DNA from: Candidatus Dormiibacterota bacterium
Lineage (GTDB): Bacteria > Chloroflexota > Dormibacteria > UBA8260
Direction: 5' to 3'
NCBI GenBank assembly: GCA_955652545.1
Contig: CATPCA010000310.1
Coordinates: 1-6,038, forward strand
Length of the DNA: 6,038 nt
In this document: piece by piece, positions 5,678 to 6,038 of the stretch
Position numbering within the stretch: position 1 is the stretch's first letter
Layout of the letters: the number at the start of each line of letters is the position of its first letter
Notes under the pieces: generated by a model
What the model was told of the DNA's origin: nothing
Database searches by the model: none
Seen by the model: the letters and a program-made list of their open reading frames with translations, nothing else
Position numbers and translations under genes: made by a program

Positions 5678-6038
5678 CCCGATTCTGAGGACTCCTCAGG
5701 TGCTTCGACCCAGACCGTGGCCGCCACGCCCTCGCTGACGACCACGGGATGTCCCTCGACGATCAACCTGAGTTGACCATCGCCGCGATCTCGGACCAGG
5801 ACACGAGCCTGCGGGATCAGGCCCCCATCGTGGAGCACTGCCAGAAGGTGCGGCGCGTCGTGCTCAGCGACCTCGGACACCCGGAAGACCCGAGACTCGA
5901 CCCCGGCAGGAAGGTCGGGCAGGCGCACCATCGGCCCCCCCTGAGGCGGCCGCCGGCCGGGGATGACGTTGCCGTGGGGGCAGGTGGACGGCCGGCCGAG
6001 ATGCTCGTCGAGCCGCTCGAGCACCACCTCCGAAACGC
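5674..6038 (-). CDS. DtxR/MntR-family metal-dependent regulator, C-terminal part (5' end off window)
   Basis: About 120 C-terminal residues of an iron- or manganese-responsive repressor are visible. The frame is open to the right edge, so the winged helix-turn-helix is missing. The first visible residues, VSEVVLERLDEHLGRPSTCPHGNVIPG, match the end of the DtxR dimerisation/metal-binding domain, including the conserved CPHGNxIPG. The metal ligands that normally precede this helix lie outside the window and cannot be checked. After a short Pro/Gly linker comes a FeoA/SH3-like domain, roughly visible residues 35-113, with GGLIPQARVLV and an EGHPVVVSEGVAATVWVE ending. It stops at TAG (5676-5674), overlapping the TAA of the convergent dehydrogenase gene. 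A GTG exists at 6027, but it falls inside the conserved domain and is not a credible start. The gene is probably functionally unrelated to the importer regulon. Confidence 0.88.
   Translation of the reverse strand, partial: VSEVVLERLDEHLGRPSTCPHGNVIPGRRPPQGGPMVRLPDLPAGVESRVFRVSEVAEHDAPHLLAVLHDGGLIPQARVLVRDRGDGQLRLIVEGHPVVVSEGVAATVWVEAPEESSESG
5685..5699. repeat. Short inverted repeat at the convergent gene junction
   Basis: CTGAGGACTCCTCAG contains 7-bp perfect arms (CTGAGGA/TCCTCAG) around a single central base. As RNA it could fold with about 5 pairs and a 5-nt loop. It begins 8 nt after the dehydrogenase stop and lies within the last codons of the DtxR-family gene. There is no T-tract on either side, so it is not a standard intrinsic terminator. 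It may be a weak transcription-end hairpin, a protein site or chance. Confidence 0.35.

Noticed and set aside
1..6038. CRISPR array, tRNA or rRNA genes, insertion sequence ends
   Set aside because: No periodic repeats, tRNA-like cloverleaf, transposase or terminal inverted repeats were seen. The window is almost fully accounted for by protein genes.

Overview
The window is GC-rich, densely coding bacterial DNA. The lipoprotein leader of the transport protein (LSAC lipobox followed by a Gly/Ser-rich linker), the GTG starts and the DtxR-type regulator with a FeoA-like tail would fit an actinobacterial or other high-GC soil lineage (for example Chloroflexota). Nothing in the window fixes the taxon, so this is inference.

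Left part (1-3481, all minus strand): a high-affinity amino-acid/amide-type (HAAT, Liv-like) ABC importer operon. In transcription order it encodes a substrate-binding lipoprotein (3481-2249), the permease LivH (2235-1360), the permease LivM (1363-317) and the ATPase LivG (from 320, running off the left edge). The genes are tightly coupled: the binding-protein stop codon overlaps the livH Shine-Dalgarno sequence, livH and livM share ATGA, and livM and livG share GTGA. A livF gene is expected beyond the left edge but is not visible.

Middle (3482-4633): a short divergent control region, then a plus-strand LacI/GalR-family repressor (3578-4633).

Right part: a second control region (4634-4729) leads into a plus-strand beta-hydroxyacid dehydrogenase of the HIBADH/GLYR family (4730-5677). 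This meets, stop codon over stop codon, the 3' end of an opposing DtxR-family metalloregulator (6038-5674, 5' end off the window), which is probably an unrelated neighbour.

The main observation is regulatory. The two control regions carry almost the same promoter-operator module. Each has a perfect TTGACA, an 18-nt spacer, a TAnnnT -10 box, and 4 or 6 nt later the identical 10-mer CAATCGTTTG, a LacI-type CAAnCGnTTG dyad lying on the predicted transcription start. One copy drives the importer operon leftward and the other drives the dehydrogenase rightward. Both genes also have GAGGGG placed 6 nt before ATG. The simplest reading is a small self-contained regulon in which the LacI-type protein represses uptake of a compound and its intracellular oxidation or reduction. 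This suggests that the Liv-like importer serves a hydroxy acid, sugar acid or related carbon source rather than leucine, isoleucine or valine. The actual substrate cannot be read from the sequence.
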